This document shows, one piece after another, positions 62,070 to 64,000 of a stretch of 64,000 bases of DNA. Position 1 is the first letter of the stretch. Each line of letters begins with the position of its first letter. Below the pieces are notes generated by a model. It did no database searches. It had not been told where the DNA came from and was given only the letters and a program-made list of their open reading frames with translations. Where the stretch lies: assembly GCF_000422625.1 (NCBI RefSeq), contig NZ_KE383895.1, positions 84,968 to 148,967 on the forward strand. Reading direction: 5' to 3'. Origin of the DNA: Adlercreutzia mucosicola DSM 19490. GTDB lineage: Bacteria; Actinomycetota; Coriobacteriia; Coriobacteriales; Eggerthellaceae. A program made the translations under genes and the position numbers.

Positions 62070-63401
62070 ATGCTGTCAGAACGACTGTTATCGAAGGTGA
62101 TGGCGGCCTGCACGACCAACTACCTGAAACTTTCGCCGTGCACTGAGACGCGCATGCCCGCGCCCACGCCGGGGCAGGCTTACATGTTGTACATGCACGT
62201 GCCATTCTGCGAGCGTTTGTGCCCGTACTGCTCGTTCAACCGCTTCCCCTTCCGTGAAGATCGGGCGAAACCGTACTTCGAGAATATGCGCCGCGAGATG
62301 CGCATGCTGAAGGAGCTGGGCTACGACTTCGATTCCGTGTACATCGGCGGCGGTACGCCCACCATCATGATCGACGAGCTGTGCGAGACCATCGATCAGG
62401 CCCGTGACCTGTTCTCTATCCGCGAGGTGTCCAGCGAGACGAACCCGAACCACCTGATCCCCTCTTACCTGGAGAAGCTGAAGGGGCGCGTGCAACGGTT
62501 GTCCGTGGGCGTGCAGTCCTTCGACAACGGGCTGCTGAAGCAGATGGACCGCTACGACAAGTACGGCAGCGGCGAAGAGATTCTCGAGCGCATCGCCGAG
62601 GCTTCGCCTTACTTCACTTCCATGAATGCCGACATGATCTTCAACTTCCCGGCACAGACGGAAGACATCCTGATCCGCGACATTGAGATGGTGGTGGCCT
62701 CGGGTGCGAGCCAAACCACGTTCTATCCGCTTATGGCTTCGCCGGCGGTAGAGCGGTCTTTGGCGGCCACGGTGGGTCCGGTAGATTACAATCGCGAGCA
62801 GCGGTTCTACGAGATTATCTGCGATCTGCTGTTGGGCGATTTGCCCGACGGACGTCCGGGGCTGTTCGAACTGGGGAGCGCTTGGACGTTCAACCGTCGC
62901 GGCACCGGTGCTGCCGGCGAGGACGCTATGATCGACGAGTACGTGGTGGACTACGAGGAGTACCCGGCCATCGGCTCGGGCGGCATCACCTACCTGGGAT
63001 CGAACCTGTACGTGAACACGTTCTCGGTGCGCGAGTACAACGAGGCCATCGAAGCGGGCCGCATGTCCATGATGGGTCAGACCACGTTCTCGCTGCGCGA
63101 TCGGATGCGCTACCGCTTCATGATGCAGCTGTTCGGCCTTCGCCTGGACAAGCGCCAGTTCCTGCGCGATTTCGGCACCACGGTGGAGCGCGGCCTGCCC
63201 GCCGAGATGGCTTTCATGCGCGCGTGCGGGGCGTTTGCCACCGACAATGCCGATGAGTTGACGCTGACGCCCAAGGGCCGCTATCTGGTGGTGGTTATGA
63301 TGAGGCAGTTCTTTATCGGCGTGAACAACCTGCGCGATCAGGCGCGCGCCGCCCTGACCGGCGAGGAGCGCGAACTTATCTTCGGCGACGGCTGCAAGTA
63401 G
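62070..63401 (+). CDS. Radical-SAM coproporphyrinogen III oxidase-like protein
   Basis: The 443-residue protein belongs to the HemN/HemW-like radical-SAM family. The cluster motif is CERLCPYCSF (Cys-x3-Cys-x2-Cys) within MLYMHVPFCERLCPYCSFNRF. GGGTPT, SSETNPNHL, RLSVGVQSFDNGLLKQM and NADMIFNFPAQTED match the family's SAM-binding and barrel segments. HemN oxidises coproporphyrinogen, HemW delivers heme, and related proteins degrade heme; the sequence alone does not decide which. It starts 3 bp after the purD stop, with no obvious strong ribosome-binding site, suggesting coupled translation. Confidence 0.85.
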   Translation: MLSERLLSKVMAACTTNYLKLSPCTETRMPAPTPGQAYMLYMHVPFCERLCPYCSFNRFPFREDRAKPYFENMRREMRMLKELGYDFDSVYIGGGTPTIMIDELCETIDQARDLFSIREVSSETNPNHLIPSYLEKLKGRVQRLSVGVQSFDNGLLKQMDRYDKYGSGEEILERIAEASPYFTSMNADMIFNFPAQTEDILIRDIEMVVASGASQTTFYPLMASPAVERSLAATVGPVDYNREQRFYEIICDLLLGDLPDGRPGLFELGSAWTFNRRGTGAAGEDAMIDEYVVDYEEYPAIGSGGITYLGSNLYVNTFSVREYNEAIEAGRMSMMGQTTFSLRDRMRYRFMMQLFGLRLDKRQFLRDFGTTVERGLPAEMAFMRACGAFATDNADELTLTPKGRYLVVVMMRQFFIGVNNLRDQARAALTGEERELIFGDGCK

Positions 63402-63416
63402 GTTGCGGGGCGGCTC

Positions 63417-63995
63417 ATGACCTACGTTTCCGTTGTCACGCTGGTTGCCTATGGATTGCTGATCGCGGTGTTGGTTGCCGTGGCGGTGAAGGATTGGCGC
63501 ACGCGCCGCATCCCCAACGGCATGGTGGGCCTGTTGGGACTTCTGTGGGTCGTGTGGCGCTGCGTGCTCGGCTTCGCAGGGAAGCACATGGGGCTGGGTT
63601 TTTGGTCCACCCTGCTTTCGCCTGCTCCCGAGGTGCTCGGGCGCATCGGTTTGCCCATCTACGGCGTGTCGTTATCGGGCGGCGTGCTGGGAGCGCTGGT
63701 GCTGGGCGGCGGTATGCTGGTGCTGTCGGCTGCTTATGAGCTGGTTACCAAGCGCGAGTCCTTCGGCGGCGGCGATATCAAGCTGATGGCTGTGATCGGC
63801 CTGTTCCTTGGCTGGGAAAGAGGACTGGTTTGTCTGCTGGTCGCCTGCGTACTCAGTGTGGGCTATGCTCTTGTCGCTGCAGCCCGAAGCCCCCGCGACG
63901 ATCAGTCCGAAGGCCCGCGTGATCCCTTCCTCGCTCGCACGATGCCCTTCGCCCCCTTCATAGCCGCCGGCACCGTGGTGGCGTTCCTTTTCTAA
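63417..63995 (+). CDS. Prepilin peptidase (A24 family)
   Basis: The 192-residue protein is an aspartic protease of the type IV prepilin peptidase family, cutting short leader peptides of pilin-like proteins. The two catalytic Asp are in VKDWRTRRIPN and FGGGDIKLMAVIG, the latter being the GxGD motif. About six membrane helices surround them. It lacks the N-terminal methylase domain of full PilD, so it is the short form. No pilin or assembly gene is in the window; the targets lie elsewhere. It ends just before the window edge and is complete. Confidence 0.88.
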   Translation: MTYVSVVTLVAYGLLIAVLVAVAVKDWRTRRIPNGMVGLLGLLWVVWRCVLGFAGKHMGLGFWSTLLSPAPEVLGRIGLPIYGVSLSGGVLGALVLGGGMLVLSAAYELVTKRESFGGGDIKLMAVIGLFLGWERGLVCLLVACVLSVGYALVAAARSPRDDQSEGPRDPFLARTMPFAPFIAAGTVVAFLF

Positions 63996-64000
63996 GTTGC

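Overview
The window looks like the replication-origin region of a high-GC Gram-positive of the class Coriobacteriia, most probably family Eggerthellaceae. I infer this from the high-GC coding style, the lipoprotein and surface-protein types, the Ala/Pro-rich DnaA linker, and the surface-protein C-termini. The genus cannot be fixed from the sequence alone. The origin lies at about 32-36 kb. dnaN, recF, gyrB and gyrA read leftward; dnaA, rpmH, rnpA, yidD, yidC, jag, rsmG, parA and parB read rightward; DnaA boxes flank dnaA on both sides, and parS sites lie to the right.

Left arm (0-32 kb). The first gene encodes a parvulin-type foldase lipoprotein. An FMN riboswitch follows, controlling a complete riboflavin operon (ribD, ribE, ribBA, ribH) that ends in a HAD phosphatase, a candidate for the dephosphorylation step of the pathway. 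Next come typA, a membrane J-domain protein, a CPBP protease-like protein and a TraX-like protein. From 10.7 to 23.3 kb there is a 12.6-kb leftward block of surface genes: a 1269-residue beta-helix adhesin, two TasA-like secreted proteins, a sortase-type (LSQTG) protein, a MucBP-like protein, a SipW-type signal peptidase, and a 1289-residue repeat protein whose upstream region carries a G10 tract. This block is the best candidate for an undescribed system: a SipW/TasA-like matrix or fibre assembly locus that may be phase-variable. tRNA-Ala, tRNA-Ile, a bifunctional-nuclease family gene, gyrA, gyrB, recF and dnaN complete the arm.

Right arm (32-64 kb). A HATPase/winged-helix protein sits between the origin candidate and dnaA. 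After the rpmH-parB block come rlmN (whose 3' end contains a parS site), ddl, an uncharacterised gene, a DinG-type exonuclease-helicase, two membrane proteins (one a degenerate M28-peptidase relative with a very large disordered insert), tRNA-Arg, the rpsF-ssb-rpsR-rplI operon, dnaB, an SbcD/SbcC-like (YhaO/YhaN) pair, purA, purD, a radical-SAM coproporphyrinogen-oxidase-like gene and a prepilin peptidase.

Two sequence details stand out beyond the gene list. GyrA has Ile at the position equivalent to E. coli Ser83, a site linked to fluoroquinolone resistance. A 200-bp element with perfect 26-bp terminal inverted repeats separates gyrB from gyrA.
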